40,503 nucleotides of DNA from Chryseobacterium sp. 36-9 (lineage in GTDB: Bacteria; Bacteroidota; Bacteroidia; Flavobacteriales; Weeksellaceae). Each line of letters opens with the position of its first letter. The first letter of the stretch is position 1. The position numbers were made by a program, and so were the translations under genes. Shown one piece after another: positions 8,469 to 16,182 of the stretch. The stretch covers positions 29,098-69,600 of the forward strand of contig MKVE01000047.1 in assembly GCA_001898785.1 (NCBI GenBank). Reading direction: 5' to 3'. The notes beneath the pieces are model-generated. The model saw only the letters and a list, made by a program, of their open reading frames with translations, did not search any database and was not told where the DNA came from.

Positions 8469-9056
8469 ATGTCGGAATTAAAGAAAATCAGGGAAAAACA
8501 AAATCTGACTCAAGAAGAATTGGCAGAAAAGTCGGGGCTTTCTGTAAGAACCATTCAACGAATCGAAGCCGGGACTGAACCGAAAGGTTATACTTTGAAA
8601 ACTTTGGCTTCAAGTCTGGGTGTTTCTCAAAAGGATTTATTGACACCGATTATTCCGACAGAAGAATCGATTGTAGAAAATCCAATTGTTGAAGAACCTG
8701 TTTTACCAATAGAAAATGAAACGATTGAAAATTTGACTTTAATCAAAATCATCAATCTATCTTCACTTCCGTTATGTTGGTTTCCGATAGCCAATTTTCT
8801 ACCTCCATTATTGATAATGTTGATTTCAAAACAGAAATCTCCACTTGTCAAACAAATCATTTCGCTTCAAATTATTTTAGCTGTTATTGCTCCAATTATT
8901 TTTATGTTAGTTGTGATTTTAAAGCTTGGTAAAGCGTCAGTAATGGTAACAATGATTGCTTTAACATTAGTGAATATTTTTATTATTCTTAGAAATGCTT
9001 ATCAATTAGATAAAAAACAAAGTCTTTATTACAAGCTGGATTTCAATTTGTTATGA
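8469..9056 (+). CDS. Membrane-tethered XRE-family transcriptional regulator
   Basis: 195 residues. The N-terminal 60 residues form a classic Cro/C1-type helix-turn-helix (KIREKQNLTQEELAEKSGLS, then RTIQRIEAGTEPKGYTLKTLA). After a Pro/Glu-rich linker (about 65-95) come about three hydrophobic segments: roughly 100-125 (with SSLPLCWFPIANFLPPLLIM), 134-160 and 162-182. A DNA-binding domain fused to membrane helices suggests a regulator held at the inner membrane; the C-terminal part resembles DUF4870-like membrane domains, which is an uncertain match. The gene for a secreted hydrolase follows on the same strand, with an 11-base-spaced direct repeat between them. The target genes are inferred only. 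Confidence 0.85.
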   Translation: MSELKKIREKQNLTQEELAEKSGLSVRTIQRIEAGTEPKGYTLKTLASSLGVSQKDLLTPIIPTEESIVENPIVEEPVLPIENETIENLTLIKIINLSSLPLCWFPIANFLPPLLIMLISKQKSPLVKQIISLQIILAVIAPIIFMLVVILKLGKASVMVTMIALTLVNIFIILRNAYQLDKKQSLYYKLDFNLL

Positions 9057-9068
9057 TCTTGTCAGCCA

Positions 9069-9088
9069 ATTGTCGGGTGATTGTCGGG
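9069..9088 (+). promoter_or_regulatory. Tandem 9-bp direct repeat, candidate operator
   Basis: ATTGTCGGG occurs at 9069-9077 and again at 9080-9088, an 11-base period that puts both copies on the same DNA face. The GC content stands out in an AT-rich gap. It lies just upstream of a TTTTTG (9094-9099), which could be a -33 element for the hydrolase, so a regulator site is plausible; the neighbouring XRE protein is the obvious candidate. Confidence 0.4.
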
Positions 9089-9143
9089 CTCAATTTTTGA
9101 CTTAATATCAATTAATTCTGAACCTTTGTCAAAAAATAAAACA

Positions 9144-10610
9144 ATGACAAAACAATTCGGAATTATCTTCCTTTCTCTATTCCTTTCTATCGGAAATCTG
9201 AAAGCTCAGATTGATAAAAATTCACCGTTGTTCCTAGAGCTCAAAAAGCAGGACAGTATTTTTTTTGAACGTGGATTCAATAATTGTGATATCGCTTATC
9301 TGGAAAAATCAGTGGGTGATAATTTGAAATTTTATCACGATAAAGGTGGCTTTCAGGACAAAAAATTATTCTTGGAAAGAACCAAACAAAACATCTGCGG
9401 CAACCCGAATCAAAAGCCTATCCGAAAAGTTATTGAAAACAGTCTCGAAGTTTTTCCACTTTACAATAATGGCGAATTATATGGCGCCATACAATCCGGA
9501 GAGCATCGGTTTTTTATCCGTGAAAAAGGAAAGCAGGATGCTTTAGGCGGTCAGGCAAAATTTACTACAGTTTGGACGAAGAAAAATGGAAACTGGATAA
9601 TGAGCGATATCCTGAGTTATGATCATGGCGACGCTAAATTGGATGACAAAGCGAGTAGCATTGAGCAACTGATGAAAGATAACAACATTCCGACTTTAGG
9701 ATTAGGTTTGATTGAGGATGGAAAATTAACAGGCATAAATGTTTACGGAACTCATAATGGTAAAATGTCAGCGGCTTATAACAGTCTTTTCAATGTGGCT
9801 TCTTTAACGAAACCGGTGACTGCGATGACAGTTTTACGCTTGGTAAGTCTTGGAAAATGGAACCTTGATGAACCGCTTGATAACTATTGGATTGACCCGG
9901 ATATTGCGAACGATTCCCGTCACAAAAAGCTGACCACGAGATTGATATTAAGTCATCAGACAGGATTTCCCAACTGGCGTTGGATGAATAAAGATAATAA
10001 ATTGAATTTCGAATTTGAGCCAGGAACAAAATATCAATATTCAGGAGAAGGTTTCGAATATCTGAGAAAAGCCATAGAGAATAAATTCCATAAAAGTCTG
10101 GAAGAACTGGCTAAAGAATATGTTTTCCAGCCTTTGGGAATGAACGATACGAGTTATATTTGGAATGAAAAAAAAGATGCAGACAAAATCGTGATTGGTT
10201 ATGATAGTAACGGAAAAGCTTATGATATTGTGCGGAATAAAACCGCTAATGCAGCAGATGATTTGACAACGACTGTGGAAGATTACGGAAAATTCCTGGT
10301 TGCGGTTATGAATAATGAACTGTTGTCGCCTTCGGTTTTTGAAACGATGAAATCCAAACAGGTTGAAACCAAAAAGAATAAATATTTCGGACTTGGCTTT
10401 GAAATTTATGACTTAGGAAATGGCGAAATTGCTTTATCACACGGCGGTTCGGACAAAGGTGTCAACACAATTGTTTTTCTTTTGCCTAAAACCAAACAAG
10501 GTCTGATTATTTTTACCAATGTAGATGACGGCTACAAAATCTACCGACAGCTGATTAAACAGTATCTTGGTGATAAAGGTGAAAAGATTATTGATATTGA
10601 AACAAAATAA
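9144..10610 (+). CDS. Secreted serine hydrolase (beta-lactamase fold) with N-terminal NTF2-like domain
   Basis: 488 residues from the ATG at 9144. This start is preferred over the in-frame ATG at 9081 because it begins a signal peptide (MTKQFGIIFLSLFLSIGNLKAQ). Residues about 25-165 form an NTF2-like/DUF4440 domain (ending FTTVWTKKNGNWIMSDIL). The rest is a class C beta-lactamase/PBP-type domain with the SxxK motif SLTK at S220-K223, a YSG motif at Y299 in the place of the usual YxN, and a C-terminal LSHGGSDKG in the place of KTG. The fold covers esterases, D-aminopeptidases and peptidases; antibiotic resistance should not be assumed. It probably acts in the periplasm. Confidence 0.88.
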   Translation: MTKQFGIIFLSLFLSIGNLKAQIDKNSPLFLELKKQDSIFFERGFNNCDIAYLEKSVGDNLKFYHDKGGFQDKKLFLERTKQNICGNPNQKPIRKVIENSLEVFPLYNNGELYGAIQSGEHRFFIREKGKQDALGGQAKFTTVWTKKNGNWIMSDILSYDHGDAKLDDKASSIEQLMKDNNIPTLGLGLIEDGKLTGINVYGTHNGKMSAAYNSLFNVASLTKPVTAMTVLRLVSLGKWNLDEPLDNYWIDPDIANDSRHKKLTTRLILSHQTGFPNWRWMNKDNKLNFEFEPGTKYQYSGEGFEYLRKAIENKFHKSLEELAKEYVFQPLGMNDTSYIWNEKKDADKIVIGYDSNGKAYDIVRNKTANAADDLTTTVEDYGKFLVAVMNNELLSPSVFETMKSKQVETKKNKYFGLGFEIYDLGNGEIALSHGGSDKGVNTIVFLLPKTKQGLIIFTNVDDGYKIYRQLIKQYLGDKGEKIIDIETK

Positions 10611-10720
10611 ATTTGATTACAATAAAAAATATTTCGGCTAGCTCAATATTGCAGCTTTAAAGACATTTGCTTATAACACTTGAACTGTCATTTCAGACTG
10701 ATTTGTCGAAGTCTAAAAAA

Positions 10721-10765
10721 AATAATTACAGTTAATAAAATTTAATTGTAATTATTTTTGTTACA
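10721..10765. promoter_or_regulatory. Candidate Rrf2 operator region (TGTAA-N9-TTACA plus inverted upstream half)
   Basis: TGTAA and TTACA form a dyad with 9 bases between (10747-10765). Upstream, AATAATTACA at 10721-10730 is a perfect inverted repeat of TGTAATTATT at 10747-10756. The dyad overlaps the -33 element of the Rrf2 promoter, a position suited to repression. The same dyad, in inverted orientation, lies before the next gene (11223-11241). Confidence 0.65.
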
Positions 10766-10788
10766 TTTAGAAATTAATTCTAACTTTG
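10755..10788 (+). promoter_or_regulatory. Promoter of the Rrf2 regulator gene
   Basis: TTTTTG (10755-10760), a 20-base spacer and TAACTTTG (10781-10788, exact TAnnTTTG) lie directly before the ATG at 10796. This is one of the best matches in the window to the Bacteroidetes primary sigma-factor promoter, and it leaves almost no 5' leader. Confidence 0.7.
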
Positions 10789-10795
10789 CACTGTT

Positions 10796-11206
10796 ATGAA
10801 CAACACACGATTTGCAACCGCTATCCATATTTTGACACTTCTTGCGAAAGATCCGCAAGAATGGCTGACGTCTGACTGGATTGCCGGAAGTGTGAATGTA
10901 AATCCTGTGATTGTCCGTAAAGAATTGATTAACCTCAAAAAATCTGGCTTAATAGAAAGCAGACAAGGAAAAGTGGGAGGTGTGAGAATTGCTAAAAATC
11001 CTGAACAAATCAATATTTCAGAAATTTACAAATCAGTAAAAAATACGGAAGTTCTCGGTAAAAGAAATCAAAATCCGAACCCGCTTTGTAGTGTGGGGAA
11101 AGACATCAACAAAAATCTTGATATTTTATTTGGTGAAACAGATGATTTGGTTTTCCAGTTTTTGAAAGGCAAAAAATTATCAGATTTTACCAATCAATTC
11201 GGTTAA
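10796..11206 (+). CDS. Rrf2 family transcriptional regulator
   Basis: 136 residues, typical for Rrf2. The N-terminal winged helix is clear (NNTRFATAIHILTLLAKDP, then SDWIAGSVNVNPVIVRKELINLKKSGLI and the wing ESRQGKVGGVRIAK). The three-cysteine Fe-S ligand set of IscR or NsrR is missing; there is a single cysteine in NPLCSVGKDI near residue 99. This resembles the YwnA/SaiR-type members, some of which sense thiol or disulfide stress, so redox control through one cysteine is possible. An NAD(P)-binding oxidoreductase follows 55 bases downstream, and both genes carry the same candidate operator, which suggests repression of itself and its neighbour. Confidence 0.9.
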   Translation: MNNTRFATAIHILTLLAKDPQEWLTSDWIAGSVNVNPVIVRKELINLKKSGLIESRQGKVGGVRIAKNPEQINISEIYKSVKNTEVLGKRNQNPNPLCSVGKDINKNLDILFGETDDLVFQFLKGKKLSDFTNQFG

Positions 11207-11222
11207 AAATTTTTGACTTAAA

Positions 11223-11241
11223 TGTAACAAAATATATTACA
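11223..11241. promoter_or_regulatory. Second copy of candidate Rrf2 operator
   Basis: TGTAA-N9-TTACA lies 20 bases before the start of the oxidoreductase gene. Read on the minus strand, it and its flanks match the site at 10742-10769 at nearly every base (three differences in the 9-base spacer region), far beyond chance for two intergenic stretches. Confidence 0.65.
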
Positions 11242-11261
11242 ATTAATTAAAATTTAAAATT

Positions 11262-11915
11262 ATGAGCAAAAAAGTAGCAGTAATCGGAGCAACAGGCTTC
11301 GTAGGAAAACAAGTTGTTAACGAATTATCAAACAGAGGTTATTCTGTAAATGCCATCGCAAGAGACAGCTCAAAAGTAGAAGCGAAAGATAACGTAACGG
11401 CAACCAGCGCAGATGTGAATAATGTAGAAGAATTAGCAAAAGTTTTGGAAGGAAGTGATGCTGTTATCAACACTTTCAACGCTGGTTGGACGAATCCAAA
11501 TCTTTATGACGACTTTTTAAACGGTTCCAGAAACATCGAAAAAGCTGTTGAAAAATCAGGCGTTAAGAGATTTATTACCGTTGGTGGAGCGGGAAGTTTG
11601 TTCATCGATGGGCAACAGTTGGTTGACAGTCCGGATTTCCCTGCTGACATCAAACCGGGCGCAACAGCTGCAAGAGATTATTTGGACGAAATCAAAAAGA
11701 ACGAAACATTGGACTGGACATTCTTCTCCCCGGCAATTGAAATGCATCAGGGAACTGCCGGCATCAGAAAAGGGACTTACAGAACAGCCTTGGAAAATCC
11801 AGTTTTTAACGAAGAAGGAAGAAGCATTCTTTCTGTGGAAGACGTTGCTGTGGCTTTGGTGGACGAGTTGGAGCAAAACAAATTCGTTAAACGACGTTTC
11901 ACAGCAGCTTATTAA
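11262..11915 (+). CDS. NAD(P)-binding Rossmann-fold oxidoreductase (NmrA/YwnB-like)
   Basis: 217 residues. The N-terminal dinucleotide-binding motif is intact (VAVIGATGFVGKQVV, GxxGxxG), and the atypical-SDR core continues with NTFNAGW near 70 and ITVGGAGSLF near 105. The C-terminal half (DWTFFSPAIEMHQGTAGIRKG) matches NAD(P)H-binding oxidoreductases of the NmrA/YwnB type. Members often act on quinones or are redox-sensing; the substrate here is unknown. It follows the Rrf2 regulator and shares its operator, a common pairing (compare ywnA/ywnB in Bacillus), so inducible expression is likely. A long hairpin follows the stop codon by 23 bases. Confidence 0.88.
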   Translation: MSKKVAVIGATGFVGKQVVNELSNRGYSVNAIARDSSKVEAKDNVTATSADVNNVEELAKVLEGSDAVINTFNAGWTNPNLYDDFLNGSRNIEKAVEKSGVKRFITVGGAGSLFIDGQQLVDSPDFPADIKPGATAARDYLDEIKKNETLDWTFFSPAIEMHQGTAGIRKGTYRTALENPVFNEEGRSILSVEDVAVALVDELEQNKFVKRRFTAAY

Positions 11916-11938
11916 CATTGTTACTATATCAAAAATAA

Positions 11939-11972
11939 CCCCTTCAGAGTTCAAAACTCTGAAGGGGCTTTC
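11939..11972 (+). terminator. Long perfect hairpin (terminator-like), dispersed-repeat family
   Basis: A perfect 13-bp stem CCCCTTCAGAGTT / AACTCTGAAGGGG (11939-11951 and 11955-11967) with a 3-base loop is followed by only CTTT. A closely related hairpin occurs at 26969-26999. It may terminate the oxidoreductase transcript, but the U-tail is weak. Confidence 0.65.
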
Positions 11973-12031
11973 TATTAGGATGACAAAAGTCTATCATCTA
12001 TTAGTCTATTATCTTAAAGTCTAAAAAAGCA

Positions 12032-13375
12032 CTACTTCTCATAAACCAAATAACCATAAGCAGGAAGGCTCACATCCGAACCTTTGATTAATTCAGCTTT
12101 ATTATTGGTGAACACATTCTTGTAACTTCCCACCGAGTTGTCATCTTCCAATTTGAAATTAACAGCATCTTTTGATGTATTAATCAAAACCAAAACTTCA
12201 CGTTCTCCATTTTTTCTTAGATAAGCCAAAACTTTTTCGTTAGAAGTTGTGTTAATCCAATAAGTCGTTACAGCAGGGTCGCCACCTCTTAAGGCTGGAT
12301 TTTCAGATTTAAAATTTAGGAGGATTTTGTAGAAATCTTCCTGTTCATATTTTCCATTCCAAGGAATTGGGTCTTTTTCGAAAAACTCCAGACGTTTTGT
12401 TTTCATTGGTAATTCCTGCCCAGAATAGAGTAGTGGAACGCCATTCCATGTTGCTGAGAAAACAGCTAAAGCCGGTGCGAAATCGCCGTATTTTTCATAT
12501 TCGGTTCCGTTCCAGGAGTTTTCGTCATGGTTTGTTGTAAACCAAGCTCTCATAGAGTTATCTCCAATTTTAGAATATTGTTCCAAAAGATTTTTAAGAT
12601 CAGAGAGCGGCAAATGTTTCTGATAAAAATCCTGAGAAAGATGCATCCATTTCCAGCTGTAACTGGCATCGAAAACCTTTCCATAATCAGGATTTTCCAA
12701 TTCATCAAATTCGCCTAAAAAGAAAAGCGGTTTCAGTTTCTCCACTTCAGGTCTTGCCTGTTGCCAAAAATCAACTTCTACCCAGCTTGCAAGGTCGCAA
12801 CGGAAGCCATCGATATTAGTTTCTTTAACCCAATATTTCATTGCGTCTATCATTGCCAGACGCATTTCTTTGTTGGTATAATCCAACTCGATAATGTCAT
12901 CCATTCCACTGGCTTTATGAAAACTTCCGTCAGCGTCTTTCAGATACCATTCCGGATGAGATTTTGTCCAAACATGATCCCAGCCGGTGTGATTGGCAAC
13001 CCAGTCGATAATTACCTTGAATCCCATCTTGTGAGCTTCATCTACAAGGTGTTTGAAGTTTTCCAAAGTTCCGAATTCCGGATTGATTGTAGTATAATCA
13101 TAAGCCGCATAAGGACTTCCCAAACTTCCCTTTTTGTTTTGCTGAGCGATAGGTGTAATTGGCATAAACCACAATGTCTTAACGCCCATTTTTTTAAGTC
13201 TTGGAAGTTCTTTTTCAAATGCTGCGAAAGTTCCTTCGGGTGTATATTGTCTTACATTAACTTCGTAGATATTGGTCGTGCGTTTCCATTCTTGTGGGTT
13301 TTCCATAGTATGATTCTGGGTTTTACAGGATAATAATAACGCGGCGATTGCCGGTAAAAGAATCAGCTTTTTCAT
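12032..13375 (-). CDS. Lipoprotein alpha-amylase family protein (GH13)
   Basis: 447 residues. A lipoprotein signal is present (LLLSC, lipid-modified C17), so the enzyme is exported and membrane-anchored. All four GH13 conserved regions are visible: DWVANH (D124), GFRCDLA with the nucleophile D194, the general acid E222 in FFLGEFDE, and TNHDEN with D284. A short C-terminal beta domain follows. The protein is expected to hydrolyse alpha-1,4-glucans or malto-oligosaccharides; specificity cannot be read. No SusC/SusD pair is nearby, so it is a standalone enzyme. There is no obvious promoter match in the 90-base gap upstream, which also holds the terminator of the gene behind it. Confidence 0.93.
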   Translation of the reverse strand: MKKLILLPAIAALLLSCKTQNHTMENPQEWKRTTNIYEVNVRQYTPEGTFAAFEKELPRLKKMGVKTLWFMPITPIAQQNKKGSLGSPYAAYDYTTINPEFGTLENFKHLVDEAHKMGFKVIIDWVANHTGWDHVWTKSHPEWYLKDADGSFHKASGMDDIIELDYTNKEMRLAMIDAMKYWVKETNIDGFRCDLASWVEVDFWQQARPEVEKLKPLFFLGEFDELENPDYGKVFDASYSWKWMHLSQDFYQKHLPLSDLKNLLEQYSKIGDNSMRAWFTTNHDENSWNGTEYEKYGDFAPALAVFSATWNGVPLLYSGQELPMKTKRLEFFEKDPIPWNGKYEQEDFYKILLNFKSENPALRGGDPAVTTYWINTTSNEKVLAYLRKNGEREVLVLINTSKDAVNFKLEDDNSVGSYKNVFTNNKAELIKGSDVSLPAYGYLVYEK

Positions 13376-13416
13376 TGCTAAATTTTAAAAGTCTATTTTG
13401 TAAATGTAATGAAAAT

Positions 13417-13441
13417 AAAAAAGCCCGAAAAATTCGGGCTT
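13417..13441 (-). terminator. Rho-independent terminator of the pRiA4b ORF-3-like gene
   Basis: AAGCCCGAA / TTCGGGCTT (13421-13429 and 13433-13441) forms a 9-bp stem with an A run at 13417-13422 that gives the U-tail on the minus strand, 24 bases after the stop codon. Confidence 0.85.
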
Positions 13442-13464
13442 GTTAATATTTTATAAAAACGGGA

Positions 13465-14049
13465 CTAATCCTCATCGTCTTCTTCGAAAACATCATTATA
13501 TCCTGTTTCTTCTTCGTCATCGTTATAATCATCATCTTCATCATCAAAATTCTCTTCCTTGAATTCTGCATCAAAGTCTCCAAAATCATCATCCATAAAA
13601 GGCATTGCAGATTTTTTACCTTTACTATTATCGCTACCATTTTTGCTTGGCGCTTTCAGAGGAACATTACCGAATCTGTATACCGTAATAGGATAATTAA
13701 CAGCAGGCTTTTCGTCATTGATTTCTAATAACTCACAGAAAAATTCCCAAAGGTCAATAAAACCATACTGAAATCTCATTTTTGCGCCTACTTGCTGGAA
13801 ACCTTCATTCAGATAGATATCTGACATGATTTCGCCGTCTCCGTCATCGCTCATATCTTCCAAAGGTACTGCTTGTCCTTCGTTCCACTCATCATCAGAA
13901 AAATAAAAAGATGACAACTCTTCTCCTGGTAAACTGAACGCACTCTTGATACCCAGATGAAGATTCCAAAGCGTTTGTTTGTCTTTGATTTCGATGTCTC
14001 GGAAGATTGTGTCTTTGGCGTCTAGAATTACTCTAATCTTATAAACCAT
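13465..14049 (-). CDS. Plasmid pRiA4b ORF-3-like protein
   Basis: 194 residues. The N-terminal 110 residues (MVYKIRVILDAKDTIFRDIEI, TLWNLHLGIKSAF, FYFSDDEW) fit the PRiA4_ORF3 fold named after an Agrobacterium plasmid protein. The C-terminal third is an extreme acidic tail of Asp/Glu runs (from about residue 150 to the end), which is low complexity. The protein has no signal peptide or membrane helix and is presumed cytoplasmic. Its biological function is unknown; it is common on Bacteroidetes chromosomes, so it does not by itself mark a plasmid. It has a clear -7 element upstream and its own terminator, so it is monocistronic. Confidence 0.85.
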   Translation of the reverse strand: MVYKIRVILDAKDTIFRDIEIKDKQTLWNLHLGIKSAFSLPGEELSSFYFSDDEWNEGQAVPLEDMSDDGDGEIMSDIYLNEGFQQVGAKMRFQYGFIDLWEFFCELLEINDEKPAVNYPITVYRFGNVPLKAPSKNGSDNSKGKKSAMPFMDDDFGDFDAEFKEENFDDEDDDYNDDEEETGYNDVFEEDDED

Positions 14050-14090
14050 TGTTGCTTTTACTTTAACTTTATTAGTTCGACTTAATGTTG

Positions 14091-14098
14091 CAAATATA
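14091..14098 (-). promoter_or_regulatory. -7 promoter element for the pRiA4b ORF-3-like gene
   Basis: The minus strand reads TATATTTG, an exact TAnnTTTG, 42 bases before the start codon. Confidence 0.55.
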
Positions 14099-14198
14099 AA
14101 ACAAATGAGATTTCATAAAAGTTTCTTGGAAATTTTTTTTCAAAAAAGTTTTTTATAAATTTTGCGCTTCCCGATTCTGGTCGGCCAGCTTAAGAAAT

Positions 14199-15269
14199 TT
14201 ATATTTTTCTCAGTCTTTCTAAAGGCGATTTTTCCAATTTGAATTTGAATTTGGTTCCGGAAAGATAAACGCTTTCCACTACAATGCCCTGTTTATGAGC
14301 TTCCATGATATGCTTTACAATTGCCAATCCTAATCCGGATCCGCCATCTTTTCTATTTCGGCTGCTTTCTACGCGGTAGAATCTTTCGAAAATTCTTGGG
14401 AGATTCTCAGGTTTTATTCCCATTCCGTTATCTTCTACAGAGATGTGGATACTCCTTGTTCCCTCTCTCGTAGAAACAATGATCTGAGCTTCTTCGCGGT
14501 TGGCATATTTTACAGCATTAGAAATCAGATTAATTAAGACCTGGGAGATTCTTTGCTTATCCGCATATACAAAAAGCTGTGATTGCGTTGTCTGGAGTTG
14601 CATGGTCATGGATTGTTTTTCTGCTTCCATTTCCAAAAGATCAAAAACTTCCTGGATCAGATTATTGATATCAAAAGTACTGTATTTTAAGGCAATCTGT
14701 CCAGATTCGAAACGGTTGATCATGTCCAGATCTTTTACAATATTCAGAAGTCTTTCTACGGAATTATCAATTCTTTGCAGATACTTATCGCGAATGTTAA
14801 GATCTTCTACGCCACCATCGCGAAGCGTTTCTATATAGCCCTGGATCGAAAACAAAGGTGTTTTGAGCTCATGAGAAACATTACCTATGTATTCTTTGCG
14901 GTAGTTTTCCATTTCCTTCATCATGTCGATCTCGGCATTTTTCTGATTCATTTCGTGAACTTTCTCTTCGAGTTCTTTGAAACCGATATCTGTGTCAAAA
15001 TCGTGGATAATATCCTCAGGAAGTATATTTGTAATTCGTCTGATTTGATTTTTGCTATAAAAACTAAAAAGAAATTCCAAAACAAAATAATTCAGGATAA
15101 AAACGAGTAATAATGTGAAGATCAGGAAATAATTGAAATCCTTGGTCTTGAAATAAACATCATCTGTATAGACTTCAAAAAGTACAACAACAATGCCTAC
15201 AACAACCACCAATGATAGTGATGCCGCAACAGATAACCAATTGATTTTGACCGAATTTCTTATTATCAT
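14199..15269 (-). CDS. Sensor histidine kinase, PhoR-like
   Basis: 356 residues. Two membrane helices lie near 12-34 and 47-70, with a very short extracytoplasmic loop, so there is no large sensor domain. A linker leads to the dimerisation helix with phospho-acceptor H133 in NVSHELKTPLFSIQGY. The ATPase domain follows with N box LINLISNAVKYA, DNGMGI and GGSGLGLAIVKHIMEAH. It would autophosphorylate and pass phosphate to the response regulator encoded 31 bases upstream, with which it forms an operon. The small loop suggests sensing inside the membrane or through a partner, as for PhoR with the Pst transporter; no pst gene is in the window, so a phosphate role is not established. Confidence 0.92.
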   Translation of the reverse strand: MIIRNSVKINWLSVAASLSLVVVVGIVVVLFEVYTDDVYFKTKDFNYFLIFTLLLVFILNYFVLEFLFSFYSKNQIRRITNILPEDIIHDFDTDIGFKELEEKVHEMNQKNAEIDMMKEMENYRKEYIGNVSHELKTPLFSIQGYIETLRDGGVEDLNIRDKYLQRIDNSVERLLNIVKDLDMINRFESGQIALKYSTFDINNLIQEVFDLLEMEAEKQSMTMQLQTTQSQLFVYADKQRISQVLINLISNAVKYANREEAQIIVSTREGTRSIHISVEDNGMGIKPENLPRIFERFYRVESSRNRKDGGSGLGLAIVKHIMEAHKQGIVVESVYLSGTKFKFKLEKSPLERLRKI

Positions 15270-15300
15270 TTCAAAAAAAAGATTTTCTTTTTAGAAAATC

Positions 15301-15978
15301 TTAAACTACTAATTTATAACCAATTCCCTTGAGCGTCTGGATAGTGTTAATTCCTAATTTTTCTCTCAATCTTCGGATATGAACGTCAATCGTTCTTTCT
15401 CCTACAATCACATCATTTCCCCAGACCTTTTCCAGGATCTCTTCTCTTTTGAAAACCTTTTCTGTGTTAGATGCTAATAAGTAAAGCAAATCGAATTCTT
15501 TTTTCGGAAGGAGAAATTCTTCTTTTCCTTTTGATACCTTGAAATTGTCTTTGTCAATAATAAGATCTCCAAACTCTATGTAATTGGAATTTTCCTGAGA
15601 TTGTGCACCCAATTGCAAAAGAGCAGCAACTTTAGAGATCAGAACTTTTGGTTTGATCAGCTTTACGATATAATCATTAGCGCCCGCCTGATAGCCTGCT
15701 AATTGAGAAAACTCCTCGCTTCTTGCAGATAAAAATACGATTAAAGTCTTTTGTAATTCTTTGATTTTGCGAAGATCCTGGCAAGTTTCGATACCATCTT
15801 TCTCTGGCATCATAACATCTAGCAGAATGAGATCCGGCAGTATTTCTTTTGCCTTTTCTATTCCTTCGTTACCATTGCTTGCGGTAAAAACCTGATAACC
15901 TTCTTTTTCCAGATTATAAGAGATGATCTCAAGAATGTCCTGTTCATCATCAATTAAAAGGATTTTTTTACGATTCAT
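15301..15978 (-). CDS. OmpR/PhoB-family response regulator
   Basis: 225 residues. The receiver domain has the acidic pair D10/D11, phospho-acceptor D54 (LILLDVMMPEKDG), S84 and K106. The C-terminal winged helix is of OmpR type (VGERTIDVHIRRLREKLG). It binds DNA when phosphorylated by the partner kinase, whose gene follows 31 bases downstream. One oddity: the residue after the conserved lysine is leucine (YIVKLIKP), where receiver domains nearly always have proline. The start is the first ATG of the frame and gives a standard N-terminus. A 12-bp inverted repeat flanks the promoter region shared with glnS. Confidence 0.92.
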   Translation of the reverse strand: MNRKKILLIDDEQDILEIISYNLEKEGYQVFTASNGNEGIEKAKEILPDLILLDVMMPEKDGIETCQDLRKIKELQKTLIVFLSARSEEFSQLAGYQAGANDYIVKLIKPKVLISKVAALLQLGAQSQENSNYIEFGDLIIDKDNFKVSKGKEEFLLPKKEFDLLYLLASNTEKVFKREEILEKVWGNDVIVGERTIDVHIRRLREKLGINTIQTLKGIGYKLVV

Positions 15979-15990
15979 TTCGATTTATTA

Positions 15991-16092
15991 ATTATCCCAA
16001 AATTAAAAAAAAATGAACTCTGTATCACTAAATGTTTAAAGTTCATATAAATTTAACATTTACAAAACAATTATTCGAGGTTTTGGGATAAT
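15991..16092. repeat. Widely spaced 12-bp inverted repeat in the divergent promoter region
   Basis: ATTATCCCAAAA (15991-16002) and TTTTGGGATAAT (16081-16092) are perfect inverted copies separated by 78 bases. The left arm overlaps a minus-strand -7-like element TAATTTTG (15998-16005) for the response-regulator gene. The placement suggests paired operator sites, possibly autoregulatory. Confidence 0.5.
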
Positions 16093-16157
16093 TTTCGATA
16101 TTAATATTCAACTATTTTTATAAGCGAGAATCGTTTTATTTTTCGGGGAAATTAAAT

Positions 16158-16165
16158 TAAATTTG
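16158..16165 (+). promoter_or_regulatory. -7 promoter element for glnS
   Basis: TAAATTTG is an exact TAnnTTTG and lies 17 bases before the start codon. The -33 region is not convincing. Confidence 0.55.
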
Positions 16166-16182
16166 CACCTCACGTTCAGATT

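Noticed and set aside
9144-10610. Calling the serine hydrolase an antibiotic-resistance beta-lactamase
   Set aside because: The fold includes many peptidases and esterases, the YxN and KTG motifs are atypical, and an NTF2-like domain is fused in front.
11548-12024. 158-codon plus frame overlapping the oxidoreductase gene and its hairpin
   Set aside because: It is a shadow in another frame of the 11262-11915 gene and encodes no recognisable domain.
13465-14049. pRiA4b ORF-3-like gene as a sign of an integrated plasmid or transposon
   Set aside because: No integrase, transposase, att repeats or composition break is seen, and the gene is common on Bacteroidetes chromosomes.
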